Shown here piece by piece: positions 34,560 through 46,778 of a DNA stretch of 64,000 bases (position 1 is the stretch's first letter; each line of letters begins with the position of its first letter). Below the pieces are notes generated by a model. It was given only the letters and a program-made list of their open reading frames with translations, had not been told where the DNA came from and did not search any database. Position numbers and translations under genes: made by a program. The DNA comes from Amblyornis subalaris (Eukaryota > Chordata > Aves > Passeriformes > Ptilonorhynchidae): assembly GCA_018881555.1 (NCBI GenBank), contig JACAXG010000076.1:591446-655445 (forward strand), in the 5' to 3' direction.

Positions 34560-34960
34560 GAAATAGTCCTCTGGGCCTGCTGCAATAATGATGTGGCTGG
34601 CTGTATTTTTTTAATATGAGGAAAGAGATTAAAGAAAATAACAGCCCTGCTTGACTCGTTCATTATTACTGAGGTGAAGTGACCACTAAGAAATGATGAC
34701 AGAAACCTTGCTCACCAGTCACCAGGCCCAAATGGGGCTGTGGAGGTTTCCGACACAGCCTGCCTGAAGGCAGCATAATAAATTCAGACATTATCTGATA
34801 TGGATGTATCATAATGAAAAATAAATTTGCAAAACAGTCTGATATGAGTTAATCCATAAAGTATTTTATTACTTCATTTTCTTACATTGAATCCATCATG
34901 CATTTTTCTGGCAGCACATTTTTAATTACTTTTAATTTAAATATATGCGTCCACTGCTCA
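34560..34960. promoter_or_regulatory. Candidate conserved non-coding element, copy A of a duplicated pair
   Basis: An AT-rich block whose part 34659-34868 is colinear with 35336-35516. Shared landmarks in order are TTCATTA(T/C)TACTGA, TGACCA(C/T)TAAG, (A/G)TGACAG, TGCTCA, then after a divergent GC-rich middle, TAAT(A/G)AA, CATA, (A/C)ATTTGC, GTCT(G/A)ATA and AATCCA. Short indels separate the landmarks. Selection on both copies would explain why landmarks remain after long divergence. The right part, TTTTAATTACTTTTAATTTA near 34919, is not shared. Confidence 0.5.
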
Positions 34961-35319
34961 GATTGGTTTTGACACTGGTTAAGAAAAAAAAAAGCAAGCA
35001 ATTATTGTCCCTCTGTACCATGCTCCTTCCCCCGCAGACAGTGCAGTGCTCAGCCAGGGCCCGGCTCAGGGACCGTCGCCAGTGGGGGGATCTGTCCCCA
35101 CGCCCTGGCAAAGCCGGCAAGGGTGATGCTGGGTGCCCACAGCCCCTTCCTCTTCATTCCCATCTTGAGTAGGGATTGCTACGACAACACCTCATCCTCC
35201 AAACTGGCTCCCACGTGGCTCCTCCAGACAGAGGGGCTGCTCCCTCCACCAGCAGTGCCTGGACGTGGGGAGCTCCGGCACGGCGGCCGCGGCGCTGGGC
35301 GAGGGCTCGGGGCCGTGAC

Positions 35320-35590
35320 AGCCACGCTGGGCGCATTCATTACTACTGATGCAAAAATGACCATTAAGGAATGGTGACAGGGCCCTGCTCATTTGTGGCT
35401 GGGACAAAGCGCCGCTGCCCGGGGCTGCCTAATGAAATCTGAAACCATCACATTTATTTGTCATATGGGTGTAACACATTTGCTGAGCGGTCTAATAAAT
35501 GTAATAATCCAAATATTCCTCCAGTTCTTTTAGAAGAAATACATTTATTGCCTGTGAAGCCTTCTAATAACATTTCTTAACCGGTTCCCT
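35320..35590. promoter_or_regulatory. Candidate conserved non-coding element, copy B of a duplicated pair
   Basis: This is the second copy of the element that begins at 34659; it begins at 35336, 677 bp later, in the same orientation. The first 57 positions agree in roughly three quarters of bases with two single-base indels, and the second block (35429-35516) again matches. Copy B is bordered on the left by a CpG-rich patch (35270-35330) absent from copy A. Both may be enhancers of the same target gene, or both may come from one ancient dispersed repeat. Confidence 0.5.
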
Positions 35591-36041
35591 GCCTGTTGTG
35601 TCCCCTCAGTGTGCTGGGAGAGGGTAGCGGCCACCAAGAGTGGAAGTCCAAACTCACCTCTGGAGTCAGCAGAACTGTGAGGGGCTTCCTCAGCAGCACT
35701 GCCAGCTGGCACAAAGCTGTGGCTTTATTCTTGCACACTGCTCTGAAATAAACCCTGAGTTTTTGCATCTCTTGCAAATCCATTGAGATTCAGATTTTGT
35801 GCCAGCGTGTGTTCCCACGGCAGTGAATAGGGAGCAGGGGTGCTGTGTGCCAGGGTGGGAGCCCCTGGCAGCCCCCGCGGAAGGGAGGAGCCTGTCACAG
35901 CCCCAACAGTCTCACCGTGCCATGAGCACTTGCCACTGAGTCCCACCGCCCGCGGGGTCTGCGCTGCTCTGTCCTGGCTGCCCAGGGGGGCCACAAACGC
36001 CAGGGGCTGCACAGTGTGGCAGTGGTGCTGTGCTGTGCCAC
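35591..36041. other. Spacer with a weak exon-like segment
   Basis: A minus-strand segment 35658-35742 lies between an acceptor GGGTTTATTTCAG and a donor GAG/GTGAGT and is open in one frame. It is described in the findings; no gene is called. Confidence 0.3.
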
Positions 36042-36292
36042 ACAATCAGGGAATTATGGAATGGCTTGGGTTGGAAAGGACCTTAAAGATCATCCAGTGC
36101 CACCTCCTGCCATGGACAGGGACACTTTCCACTATCCCAGGTTGCTCCAAGCTGCATCCAACCTCACCTTGGACACTTCCAGGGATGGGGCAGCCACAGC
36201 TTCCCTGGGCAACCTGTGCCAGGGCCTTACCAGCCTCACAGGGAGGAATTTCTTCGTAACACCTGATCTAAACCTATTCTTTCAGTCTGAGT
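36042..36292 (-). mobile_element. CR1 LINE 3' region, minus strand
   Basis: The plus strand shows the reverse complement of the CR1 3' end: GGCTTGGGTTGGAAAGGACC, then the CTTAAAGATCATCCAGTGCC and TTCCCTGGGCAACCTGTGCC blocks, and finally GGAGGAATTTCTTCGTAACA. The short terminal repeats at the 3' end have decayed to AATCAGGGAATTATGGAATG. Wording such as CCATGGACAGGGACAC resembles copies common in songbirds, which is inference. It is 5'-truncated and abuts a minisatellite at 36301. Confidence 0.95.
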
Positions 36293-36300
36293 TGCACCGT

Positions 36301-36374
36301 GCTGTGCCACTCCATGCCATTCCATGCTGTGCCATTCCATGCCATTCCATGCTGTGCCACGCCATGCTGTGCTG
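36301..36374. repeat. 25-bp minisatellite, about 2.6 copies
   Basis: Unit GCTGTGCCACTCCATGCCAT followed by TCCAT spans 36301-36325, is repeated at 36326-36350 and continues in partial form (GCTGTGCCACGCCAT) to about 36374. It starts within 10 bp of the 5' edge of the CR1 copy. Confidence 0.9.
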
Positions 36375-37119
36375 CACCAGCTGCTCAGCCCTGCCCGTGC
36401 TGAAGGCTGTGCCAGGCTCTGGCTTCTGCCTGTACCAAGCTGCCTGTCCCCATCCTTGCCTGCACTGATTAGCTGTGACCTGGTGCAGGGGGCACACGCC
36501 ACATCTGGCCCAGGGCCCTGTAGACAATTCCACCATGTTTTGTGCCAGCTGTTCGCTTACAAGGGCAGAAATGTGCTCAGGAGCTCTCGGGAGGGCCCCG
36601 TGTGAGGCCACCGGGTCCCTGCCTGCCGCTGCCAGGAGCTGAGGGCACGGGGCTGAGGCTGTCCCTGTGTCCAGCCACGGCACCAGGACACCCCAGCTGC
36701 CCGAGCACCTCGGGCTAGGGCTCCATGAAACAAAAGACAGGTTTGTTGCATATGAAACCCCGTGGGGCTTCTAAGGGAGCAAAGGGGCAGCAAACACTTT
36801 CCCTGACACAGGGAAGCTTTGAGCCCAAGGGCTGCACAGTGCCATGTGCGGCACCAGGTCGCTCTGGCATATCGGAGGTGGTTGAGCACCAGGTGCCAGC
36901 AAACTCAGGGGTCTGTGAGCCAGGGAGGAGCCTTTGGTACCTCTCGTGATGACCCACCTGCGAAATATGCCCAAATTCAAACTTCTCCTATAGTCCCTTC
37001 CAATAACCAGAGGATTTCCAATGCCTGCGATGCCGGGGCTGGTGATGCTGGTGGAAGCTGGAGGCAGACCCGTGTGTTAGCAGAGTGTGAGCCAGCATTT
37101 CACACACCACCATGCCAAA
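36375..37119. other. GC-rich spacer
   Basis: Chance open frames on both strands; no gene or repeat family is recognised. Confidence 0.5.
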
Positions 37120-37350
37120 CAGAACTTTGATATGCTGAGCAAATATTGAATTTTATTGGTTTAATTTAATTAAAATTTATTAACCTTTTATTAAACATAC
37201 ACCCTCATTAAAATTCTCATTCCTGTCTCCTACAATGGCCCAGCCATATTCTCATTTCCAAGCTCATTAAATATCACCCAAAGAGAACCTATTTCTTAAG
37301 CACTGATTGTTGATAAACTATAATATTAACCCAGGTATGTCCCAGAGACT
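37120..37350. promoter_or_regulatory. AT-rich block, weak enhancer candidate
   Basis: The block includes TTGGTTTAATTTAATTAAAA near 37157 with several overlapping AATTA cores and CTATAATATTAACCC at its right edge. Transposon similarity is not seen. Confidence 0.25.
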
Positions 37351-39379
37351 GTGGAAAGGAGACAATATGAAATCCAAACGTGAGCCCTGGTGCTGCTGTT
37401 TGGAAAGGAATCCGGAGGGAGACAGAGGTCCAGGCCCGGCTCTGCCGTGGTGCAGGGACATGTGCGGGTGCAGCTAGGCTCTGGGACACCATCCAGAACA
37501 GCACCAGCCTCTGCAGAGCTCAGGGGCTCGGTGCCTGCATGGCCAAGGCTTGTCCAGCTCGTCTTGTGTGAGGACAGTGCTCAGCCTGGTGCCACCGGCT
37601 GCCTCCTGCCCACAGGTCTCCCCGTGCTGATGTGTGACTCAGCTGTTGTCCTTGGCTCTGTCGGTGCTCCCTGATGTACTCAGCTCCTTTGGCTCATTCT
37701 CCAGGAGCATCCTCTCCCCACCAAGGTGCCTATGGCCCCGCATGTCCAGTCACATCTCAGGTCACAGCCAGCCCCTCTGCTCTCACACTGGAGGAGCTCA
37801 ATGCAGAGACACCACTGCACCCCAGAGAAGCGTGGGAGCAGCGCAGGAGGCCCCCAGCACCCCTGCCAGGCTGACCCCTCTGTGCTGGATCAGCGAAGGC
37901 AGAGCCATTCCTCAGCAAAGCCTGGAAGCAGCACTGGGGCTGGGGCAGGGGCGTCGGGTCAGATGGCTGGAGCCCTCATGAATATGGAGCACAGCGCAGC
38001 AGATAATTGATTTCAGGGGAGCGGGAAGGGGCCGAGCGGGACAGAGGTCAGCGGGACAGAGGGATCTCTCAGAAAGGGCAGCACGGGAGAGCAGCTGCAT
38101 CACTCGCAGGAGGGAGAGGGGGGACGGGTGCCCGCAGAGACCGAGCACAGGCGCTTGACAAAATGGGCTCTGTGCAGTGCGTTCTGGCCTGCTCGGCTCC
38201 CTCACCCCCACCTTCGCCTGGAGCATCTCTGCTAACAAGCACTTCCCCCAAAAATTATAAGACTCCAGAAATTCGGACAAAATCATTGTGTTGTTTTGTT
38301 CCCTTTACAAAGCCAAGTTTTTTATTTCAGCATCTGGAGATGGCTTTGGAAATCTTGTCCTCTGTGTTCCTAGAGCTTTACTCTATGATGTCATGTGCTC
38401 NTCAACACAAGCCCCAGTCACAGCATGCCCACTGTAATGGTGCCTTGGNCCTTCCCTGGTCTCCAGCCCATTCTCTTCTTGACCATTGAAATTCCCAGTT
38501 TTCCAGTGATACAATGATTGGACCTTAAAATTCACACCTGTCTCTTCCAAATCACAAAACATGGGGAAGAGCTGGTCCTTCTGCAGGTGCTGAGGAAGCT
38601 GGTGCCACAGTCAGCTCACCGTGGAGCTACCACTGCCACTCGGTGAGCAGCCACTGGCCAAAGCCTCCCGCTGGGACACGGTGTGGGTCCGGGACCTGCC
38701 CTACGGATGCTGCTGGCCTGGTACACAGCGTGACCTTGCTCAGCACAGACAAATTCATGTGCAATAGCTGTAAAGAAAAGATATGTTAATTGTGCCACAT
38801 AAAATCTGTGATTACTCTGGCTAATCTGTCAAAGCTGGGAAATGTTGACTATTGTGGAAGGAGAGGATTTGTTGCCGCATCTGTGGAGCTGAGGCAAACA
38901 CCGAGTGCTCCTGGCCATGGAAAGCATCTGCAGAAGGAGGGAGACCAGAGCTACAGAGAGGGGCAGAGGCTGCATGGCTCTGGGGAAGGACTACACCAGG
39001 TCCAGCAGAGCCGGGGGCAGTTTTGAGATGTTGCCCAAAGAGCAGGACACACTCGTCCTTAGTCAACAGCATGGCTGTGGTGGTCATCTAGCAGCTTCCA
39101 CAGAAGGGTGCTCCCTAGCCATGAGAAGGGCCAGAGAGGTTCCGAGAAGGCCATGGGACACTGCTGTGCTGAGAGCCCCCAGTGCTCAGTCGCTCCAGAG
39201 TGCAGCCCGTGCCAGCACTGAGTAACGTCCTCTCTGCTGCAACTACAGCCTGGGGGAAGAGTTCAGGGTATGTAAGGAACACTTCACTTGTTTGCTTTCA
39301 GGCTGGTCTGAATCTGACATCTCTTTGTAGATCTACAAAAGCTGCTCAGGACATTTTTGGCACCTTCATCCTATGACAG
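37351..39379. other. Mixed spacer
   Basis: About 2 kb, GC-rich to 38250, mixed after. I see no gene, repeat family or strong motif cluster. Two ambiguous bases at 38401 and 38449 lie close together. Confidence 0.45.
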
Positions 39380-40430
39380 CAGAATGACCCAAGCCTGTAA
39401 AGGAGGTTTTTATTGATACCGACTGGGTAGGTGTATATCACTTGTGGCGTCATCCTATCCCTGTTAATAAGATTAAAAGCCACTGCTTGCATGTGCCAAG
39501 CTTACGAAATCATTAGCTGCTGTATATTAAGTGTTTAATTGCATAAAATGACATCATGTTTATCTCTGCAGCATTAGCATCTCATCCGTGGTGTCACAGT
39601 GGTAAACACGCGTGATATCATCAGTCATTAGGGGGACTTAAAATCAATTGCTCTCCCTGCACCCTCTTGTACAGAGAGGAGCACAATACATTAATGAACT
39701 TGAGCAAGAACCTAAGTGACAAGATGAAACAGCATAAATAATATCACTTAAAATGTGTTATCTATAACAATGAAGTGTCTCAAATAATAGAATTATGGAT
39801 TCCAAAGAGGAAAGCAAGTTATTGAAATNCACACCATGGGAGCATCAGTGTGTGCTCATCAACAAAATCACCTATAAATTAATCTGATTTAATGCTGGAT
39901 GTAGGTTGTATAAGACACCAACNTCACTAATCAGCTTTATTTTATAAACATGTCCCATTTTACAATCTATTTGCCTGCATAACTTGACTAAGCAAGAATT
40001 TAAGATGTGGGTCAAAAATTTTTCCCCTTGCCTTATGATAATTTCACTTAGGCCCATCTAAACAGTTCTCTTGGCAACTTATTAGTCCCATTATTTCAGA
40101 ATTTTCTTCAATGAACCATTTTTTAGCTATCAAAACATTTAGTTCCAGCTGACTTCAATGATACAGACTTCAGACCAACTGAATTTATGAGTTTAACAAG
40201 ATTACATAGTCAAATAGCCATTCCTTACCAAGTTCATATTTCTAAATAAACTGTCAAGGTACAACCCAGAACAAAGTCTATTAGAAGAGGACATGCAGAG
40301 TCCATTGACTTTAACTGTATTGATTATGGATAATTATTTGGTCTCTACTGTCTTCTCACATTTTTACAAATTTTCTCTGGGAAGGCTTAAACTTTAGTGT
40401 TTACTTCTCAAAACAAGGGAGAAGGACAAG
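39380..40430. promoter_or_regulatory. Candidate conserved non-coding elements, long AT-rich block
   Basis: About 1 kb without transposon similarity. The left part holds TTAAGTGTTTAATTGC near 39528 and CGCGTGATATCATCAGTCATT near 39609 (first twenty bases are the landmark), where TGATATCA is an 8-bp palindrome. The right part (39780-40400) is uniformly AT-rich. It probably contains two or more elements. The call is compositional. Confidence 0.35.
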
Positions 40431-41440
40431 GGCAAAAATCCTTTCATCTCCCCTTAGCCATCATGAAATCATGCCATGCCCTGTGGCGGTGCGGAAGTTA
40501 CGGCTATCGTGGAGTGAGAGCATTCATAGCTGGAGGTGGATTATTTGCAAAATCAAAGCCAAGCCGGATGACATTCTGTCAGGATAAACAAACCGTTCAA
40601 CCACGAGACCATGAGTACTGACCAGAAAGAAAAGGAATATCTCGCACCTACCGCATCGGGCGCTTCCAGTCCCGCGGTGCAAAGGCAGACAAACCCAGCC
40701 AGGCGGTGGCTCCTTGGCGCAGCCGCCGCAGCCCTGTGTCCCCTGTTCTTTTCACCGGCAGGCGACACCCCGCTCCTTGCCCCCTGCCCTTGCAGGCCAC
40801 TCAAGCCAGACAACCAACGTGTGCTGTGACCGCGCAGCTGGCAGCAGAGTGTGCTTCTGCGCGTGGGCTTGGGGCTGGAGAAGCAACGGGGCATTTCCAT
40901 GCACCCTGGAGCGGGTGCTCCCACCCATCAGCAGGAAGCCTGCCCTCTGGACAAGGCTGGGACCTCAGGTCGGGGCTGCCTCCTGCAGAGCCTCTGTGCC
41001 AGGAGATCCACAGGGCTGTTCGTGGAGCCACCCCACCCACCCCATATTGGCCACGAACCACTGTGGCGCCCACTCCTTCCAGGCCCCCCTCACCCTCCCA
41101 CTGGTGGCTGGGTGGATACGGACGCCCTGGCACCTGCTTTTGCTTCTGCCCCCGTGCTGTCGGTTCATCACCCAGGTCACTGCCCAGGGGTTCCCTGCCC
41201 CCTGCCCCACACGGTGGTCTGTCTCGGGCACGGGCGCGGGGGCCGGCAGCCTGCGGTGCCTCGTGCCTCCCAGCTCCCACGCCGGGACCGCGAGGCCAGG
41301 GCCGGGCGACAGCAAGCCCGGGGGCAACTGCCCGGCTCTGCAGGACACCATCTCCCTCCGCCTCGGCCGGGGTCTCCTCATCCTCGGCCGGGGTCTCCTC
41401 ACGGCCGTGTCGCTCTCGCCATTGGGGGTCACTGTTCCAA
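40431..41440. other. GC-rich segment with overlapping chance open frames
   Basis: From about 40650 to 41440 the sequence is GC-rich. It has open frames of 274, 267 and 208 codons in all three plus frames and 159 and 155 codons on the minus strand over the same bases. Simultaneous openness in five frames means stop-codon depletion from composition, not a gene. The translations are Pro/Ser/Arg/Ala-rich with no domain. Confidence 0.6.
41361..41402. repeat. 21-bp tandem duplication
   Basis: CCTCGGCCGGGGTCTCCTCA plus one base at 41361-41381 is repeated at 41382-41402 with a single terminal difference. Confidence 0.95.
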
Positions 41441-42060
41441 CAAAAGCTGCGGCTCCGCTGCTTTCTCAGATTATTAAAAACAATATTTCTGCTACAGCTG
41501 TTTCCTGGTTTGGCTGATATGTTAAGCTAGAATGAAAGGGTTTGTTGGGAATTTTTTTTCTCATTTACAGCAACTTCCTTAACTTCACTTTGAATTTCCT
41601 TTAAACTCTGATGAAATACAGTTCATCTGCCACCAAAACCTCAACCAAAATGATGTGAAAAAGAACCCACGAAAGGGTTTTTATGAGATATCATTCTCCC
41701 TGCACAGGCAGCCCTGATCAGGGACTGTAGGCAAGGAAATAATTTCTTTTAAATGAGTGTCTGGTTCCCTTTATATTTTTTTCTTTCGCTTCAGATTGCA
41801 AGGGAAAAAACCCAAGGTGTCAATCAGCTTTAAAACAGTTGAGCTGATCTTATTTCTTCTCTGTACTGTATTCAAGCCAAACATTCCCTGAATAGAAAAA
41901 GCATAGAAAAGTCATAATAGCTAAATTGGTGCTTTTAAAGCCCAAATTTAACATGCTTCCTCGGGGACATTTTCCCAGCATAGAGGAAAACAAATATATG
42001 TGATTTAGTGTCTGTTATGGAGGTTAAAATCTGCACCTATTCTTTCATACACCCTGTCAT
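41441..42060. promoter_or_regulatory. AT-rich block, weak enhancer candidate
   Basis: An abrupt change from GC-rich to AT-rich sequence occurs at about 41455. No transposon is recognised. Motifs are unspectacular. Confidence 0.2.
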
Positions 42061-44229
42061 AAGANGCAAGAGTGGAATTCGGGTGGGAGAGGAATTAGGC
42101 AGCAGAGAGAAGCAGGGAGAGAGAATTTCTGTGGAACGCAGCGCCCGGCACAGCCAGGTGATTCATTTCAGAAGTGACACCATTTTTGTGAGAAACAGGG
42201 AAGATCTACAGCATTTTCCTTTTGAACTCAATAGATAGTGGAAAGGAAGCTGTTCCTCTTTTCTTTGTATTTAATTTTTAACTCCAGGTGTTTGCTGGCT
42301 CGTGATACAGCTCCAGGCAGGAACCTGAGCAGGAGGTGGATGCTCAGCTGGGAGGGAGGTGCGAGGATGAGGCNGTGGGACTGGCCCTGGGATGGCCTCA
42401 TGCTGCCCTGGGGAGCAGGTTTCAACATCTTTAGTCCTAACTGACCTTGGCATTGGAAGACAGCCCTGGGTTGGAGCAACCCCACAGGTTGTGCTCTCAT
42501 CATGTTTGCTGTTTTGGTCGTACCTCGGCTAGACTCAGCAGCCATTGCCATCTCCTCCTCCACCGCTGCCGCCTCTTCTTCCTCTTCCTCCTCCCCAGAG
42601 TCATCCCTCGTCCTGCACCTTCACCTGACTTCGGCCAGCAAGCTGGGAGAGGGGGAGCTGTTAAAAGCCCATCACCCAAGGGGGCTGGCTGTGTTCCTCC
42701 TGCAGCTGAGGAAGAGGTGGGCGGAGGAAAAACTGCAGTGGCAGCTTCCCTGGGCAGGAATAATGCCCATGGGTGTCCCTGCCAGGCTTGCCTGCAGTCT
42801 GGGGTGGGTGGCTTGTCGGTCCCTCTCTGGTGATAGCTGTTGGATTCCTTGAGAGAGGGCAGAAGCAGCAGGAAAAGGTACAGAAATGATTAAATCAGGA
42901 TGTCTGACTGCAGCCCCTGGGTCCTTCTCTGTAATTAGGGAATAATATGTGAGCAAGGGGAGTGCTGGTAGCTCTCTGTTTTTTAATCTGCTTGCTTTCA
43001 TTTTTCATATATTAATTCTTCCCTTTTATCTCTGGTGGTGTTTTTCCTTTGCCCCTGTCATCTGTCCCTTCATTAGCCTCCAAGACTTCTCTTCAGCTCA
43101 GTTTGGGAAACTTCCTTCTCATTTCACCTGCTAATATCTCCCCTCTCTCCCTCCAGGCAGTCTCTCCAGTACAGTGAATTGGAGAGGTACAAGAGCTGTT
43201 GTGAATTACTCCTTGCAGTCAACTCCTGCACTCCATATTTATTACTGGATTTATTTTATCCGCAGTGATGTGCTGCCGCAGTAGCCTGCGTGTCCGAGCA
43301 CCAGGAGCTCCTGGCATGGGGTCTGCTGGGGTCCCACAGGCACTCTGAGCCCAGTCCAGCCTTGGCCAGGAGCCTGAGCCTGGTCTGACCCCAGGAAGAT
43401 CTGCTTTGTGCCATCTTGGTGGACAAACTGCTGTGGAAGATTGGGATTTTTTTAAATTTTTAAAAACACAGTAGAGGTTAACGTTCCTTGTTGTAGCGTC
43501 CTGAAGCTTGGCAAGGTCTGAATTGTGAGAACCTGCAGCACTCCTGCTTGCAGCAGTCAGTTAATTCCTTCTCAGGTTTACTCCTGCTCACAGAGAAGCT
43601 GAATCTCACAGGAAAAAGAGTTTAAAATCACTGTTAGCAGTTGTGCAGAACCTAAAAGTTATAGTGAGTGGGAGAAGAAGTAGTGGCTGCCTGATATTTG
43701 AACTATAGCATTTATTTGGGGCAATAAATTGTTTCCTCTCCCTCATCAGTTCTGTTACAGGATCTCTGCTGTGACCTGCCAAACCAGTCTCTCCTCATTT
43801 GTGCCACTCCAGGCTGGGAAAGGAGCCGCGGGAGCAGGAGGAGCAACAGGAGCAGGGTTGGGAGAGCAGCTGGAGCCACGGCTGGGGAAGGGGAGCATGG
43901 TGGGAGCACCCAGCAGGGCACAGCACCCCGGTCAGCCACTCCACACAAACCTGTACCCTCCTTCAATTACATTTGTTTGGATCCAAAGCATTGAGAAATT
44001 AATGCTTTTAGTTCAGTCCTCACCACTGACCGAGATGTGCCTGTAACCATTCCAGGTACGTACATTTCCATGGAAGCCTCTCCAGGCCAAGGGATCACGG
44101 TGCCAGGTGGTTTGCTGGATCAGCTGAGGAGGTTTTTGTATTCACAAAAACATCACCAGATTCATTCTTACACTGCATTCAGATCCGTGCATCCTGCCTA
44201 CAAGCAGGCTACAGCTTGAGTGCTTCAAA
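42061..44229. other. Mixed spacer
   Basis: No supported gene. A pyrimidine-rich TCC/TCT tract lies at 42545-42600. AT-richer stretches at 42940-43060 and 43440-43480 are short. Confidence 0.45.
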
Positions 44230-45240
44230 TTGTATTCCTTCCATCCTAGCTTTGTCTTGATTCCTTTTATTTTATCTTTAATTTGATTTTAAATATTATG
44301 AGAAGATGGGGAAGGGGGTTCCTTGAGCAGGAGGCAGCTTAGAACTGAAACCAAGCACAACTCACTTATCTGCAGCAGGTTTAAACCTCTATTCCTGGCA
44401 CTGCAGCATGGATCATTGTTTAAATTCTTTACAAATATTAGTATGAATCTTCACAGTTTAAATTAGGACCTAAATCCTTCAAAGCTGGAAGAGAAAATAG
44501 GGCCCTCTAGTCAAATGGACTCATTGTTCAGTTAATCCCAGAAGATATCTGGCTACTGGTGTTTTCTTGGTGCATCTCAGTCTAACATGAATTTAGCCAA
44601 TTAATCATCAGTTACAAAAAATGATTTTTGTTAATTTTTTTTTGATCAATAGATTTTATANAAGAATCTTGCTGCTCGTTAGTTGGAGGGCAGCTCCTTG
44701 AAACAAATTCTGCCTGCGATTCTACCTTAAATTCATCAGTAGACATTAAATAGGTCATTGGTGTAATAAGGGCCAAATTTGCTTCTCATAGATCACAGTG
44801 GCCAGTGCTCCTAGGGTCTAATTATCCCATATTTGGTCAATAAGCCATTAACATACAGCCATGGATGTTAATAACCATTTCATGAAAAAGTCTTGGTAAT
44901 TTATGAGATCAACATTGGTTAGGAAAATTAATAAATATTTCATTCGGTAAGATTTATCCGAGGACGTTTCGGTCTGAGGGAGGAAGCACTGGGCTGCGAA
45001 AAGGGGGCCCAAGCTCAAATAAAGGAAGAAAGATGGGGGAAAGAAAGCCCAAAAGCCAAGCCCATGGTAGCTGGGTTTAACTTGGGCTAATAAAAATTTA
45101 CTTCAAATCCTATAGCTAATAAATCCAAAGGGTGTATGAGGGAGTCCAGTAAAATCTGACTTAACATTATGTTAGTGCTATTAACAATATTTATATAGAT
45201 GTCATTTCGGAGGAGGGTTAAAGCTGGTGAGTTATGGGCT
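44230..45240. promoter_or_regulatory. Candidate conserved non-coding elements, long AT-rich block
   Basis: About 1 kb of AT-rich, transposon-free DNA. The part 44800-44950 is the densest in cores: CTAATTATCCCATATTTGG near 44818, AAGCCATTAACATAC near 44842 and GGAAAATTAATAAATATTTC near 44922. The block probably holds several elements. Evidence is composition and motifs only. Confidence 0.35.
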
Positions 45241-46742
45241 GGGCGCAGGGAGTTGTGTCATGGAGCTGCATGTCTGTGGGCATTCAGATACCATCACCTG
45301 CACCTTTTGGAGTGACAAAAGTTTAAAATGACACGAATCACGAGGATGGAAGGCTCAGAATTTCTGCTCATTTCAGCCTTCTGTCTCCCAGACCACCCTG
45401 AAGCTTAATAAACTTCATGGTAGATTGTGATTTACCATGTTTGCCAATCTATTCTTCACCTGCTAGTAAATCTATTGTATTTGACTGGGTATACAGCAGT
45501 TATAAACATGTGGCATTTTTTCAGCTGTGGTCCTTAGCAGCAATCATGTTTTGCACACTTCTGTAGTCAAAACCCTTTCCGATGGCTACAAACCTAGTGG
45601 AAGCCTGAATTTTACCTTGCAGTCACTTCCAAAATGTCAACTATTTTTAACTTCAGACTGCTCTTAAAAATCCAGTTGTAGCCTGTTAGGCTTAAAAGCC
45701 AGTTTGTGTCAGGAGCAGAGAAGGGTGACCGGCAGGACGGGCAGAGTTGCCGCGTGCCAGCGGCGATGGCGCATCCCAGGCACCGGTGCTGTGCCGGGAG
45801 CTCACCTTGTGCTGCACGCAGGCTCGGCCGGCCCTGCGGGGATGGGCAACANCCATGTGAAGTCTTGATTCAATACGGTGCTTACACAAGTTCTTAAAAT
45901 AAAAAAAAAGAAAGAAAGGTTTTTCACGCTTTGCTTAATTGTGCCCTTAGTTACTTTTGCAGGGGGTTGAAATTACCCCCTTGCTTGGGTGTTCTCACTG
46001 ACAGGGGTTGGCACACTCAAATGGTGATGTGTGTTCTTACTAATATGACTAAACCTGATTATTTCTTTCCTGCAAGAAAATGGCTTTGGAGATTAAAAAC
46101 TGGGTTGTAGTTGTAGAGCTGTGAAGAGCATTCCCGAGGGTGTATCTGGGAGTACCTCGAGGACCACACCCAGCTCGGGAAGCCATGCTCAGGGCACAGC
46201 GTGTGCGGTGAGACCTGGGCTGTGCCTGGGTCAATGCACTGGGGTAACCAGACATGGTGGATCCAGGCTGGGGTCACAGTGGTGGCATCACTTAAACCTT
46301 TTCNAAACCAAATGAAATGAGATGCTTCCCTTGCCTCTGCTGAGAACTTCCTGCAAGGGGAACTTCTGGGGGAGATGCTGGTCCATTGAAAGGCAGGTGT
46401 GCTCTGCTGTGGTCACCAGGCAGTAGCTTTGTATTCCCAGCTCCGTCCTTCTTTTGCNTCCCAGAGTCTCTCCTGGCTGGAGGAGCTGGCGCTGGGGGAT
46501 GCTGCAAACACTTGTAGGCCATTGACGCAATTGTTAATCTATGTTGAATGATTGCGCTATTCCATCCTGCTGCCTCTCTCTGATTAGACTTGTAAATGAA
46601 AAACCATAAAAGTCAAAAATGAGAAAATAGAGGACAGAATGAGAGAAGGCACTTATCCCCCCCGACGAGTGCCTGAGCACTGCAAGCAACCCCAAAGCTG
46701 GGCGCTGGGCGCTCTCTGCAGGGATGCGGCTCTGGGTGCTGC
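45241..46742. other. Mixed spacer
   Basis: A CpG-containing patch lies at 45725-45840. The remaining DNA has chance open frames only. Confidence 0.45.
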
Positions 46743-46778
46743 TGGTACTCTCTGGTACTCTGGTACTCTGGTACTCTC
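46743..46778. repeat. 8-bp microsatellite GGTACTCT, four units
   Basis: GGTACTCT recurs at 46744, 46754, 46762 and 46770; the first unit has two extra bases. Confidence 0.95.

Noticed and set aside
40706..41530. Longest open frame of the window, 274 codons, plus strand
   Set aside because: All three plus frames and two minus frames are open over the same GC-rich bases, the residues are low-complexity Pro/Ser/Arg, and no domain or splice context is seen.
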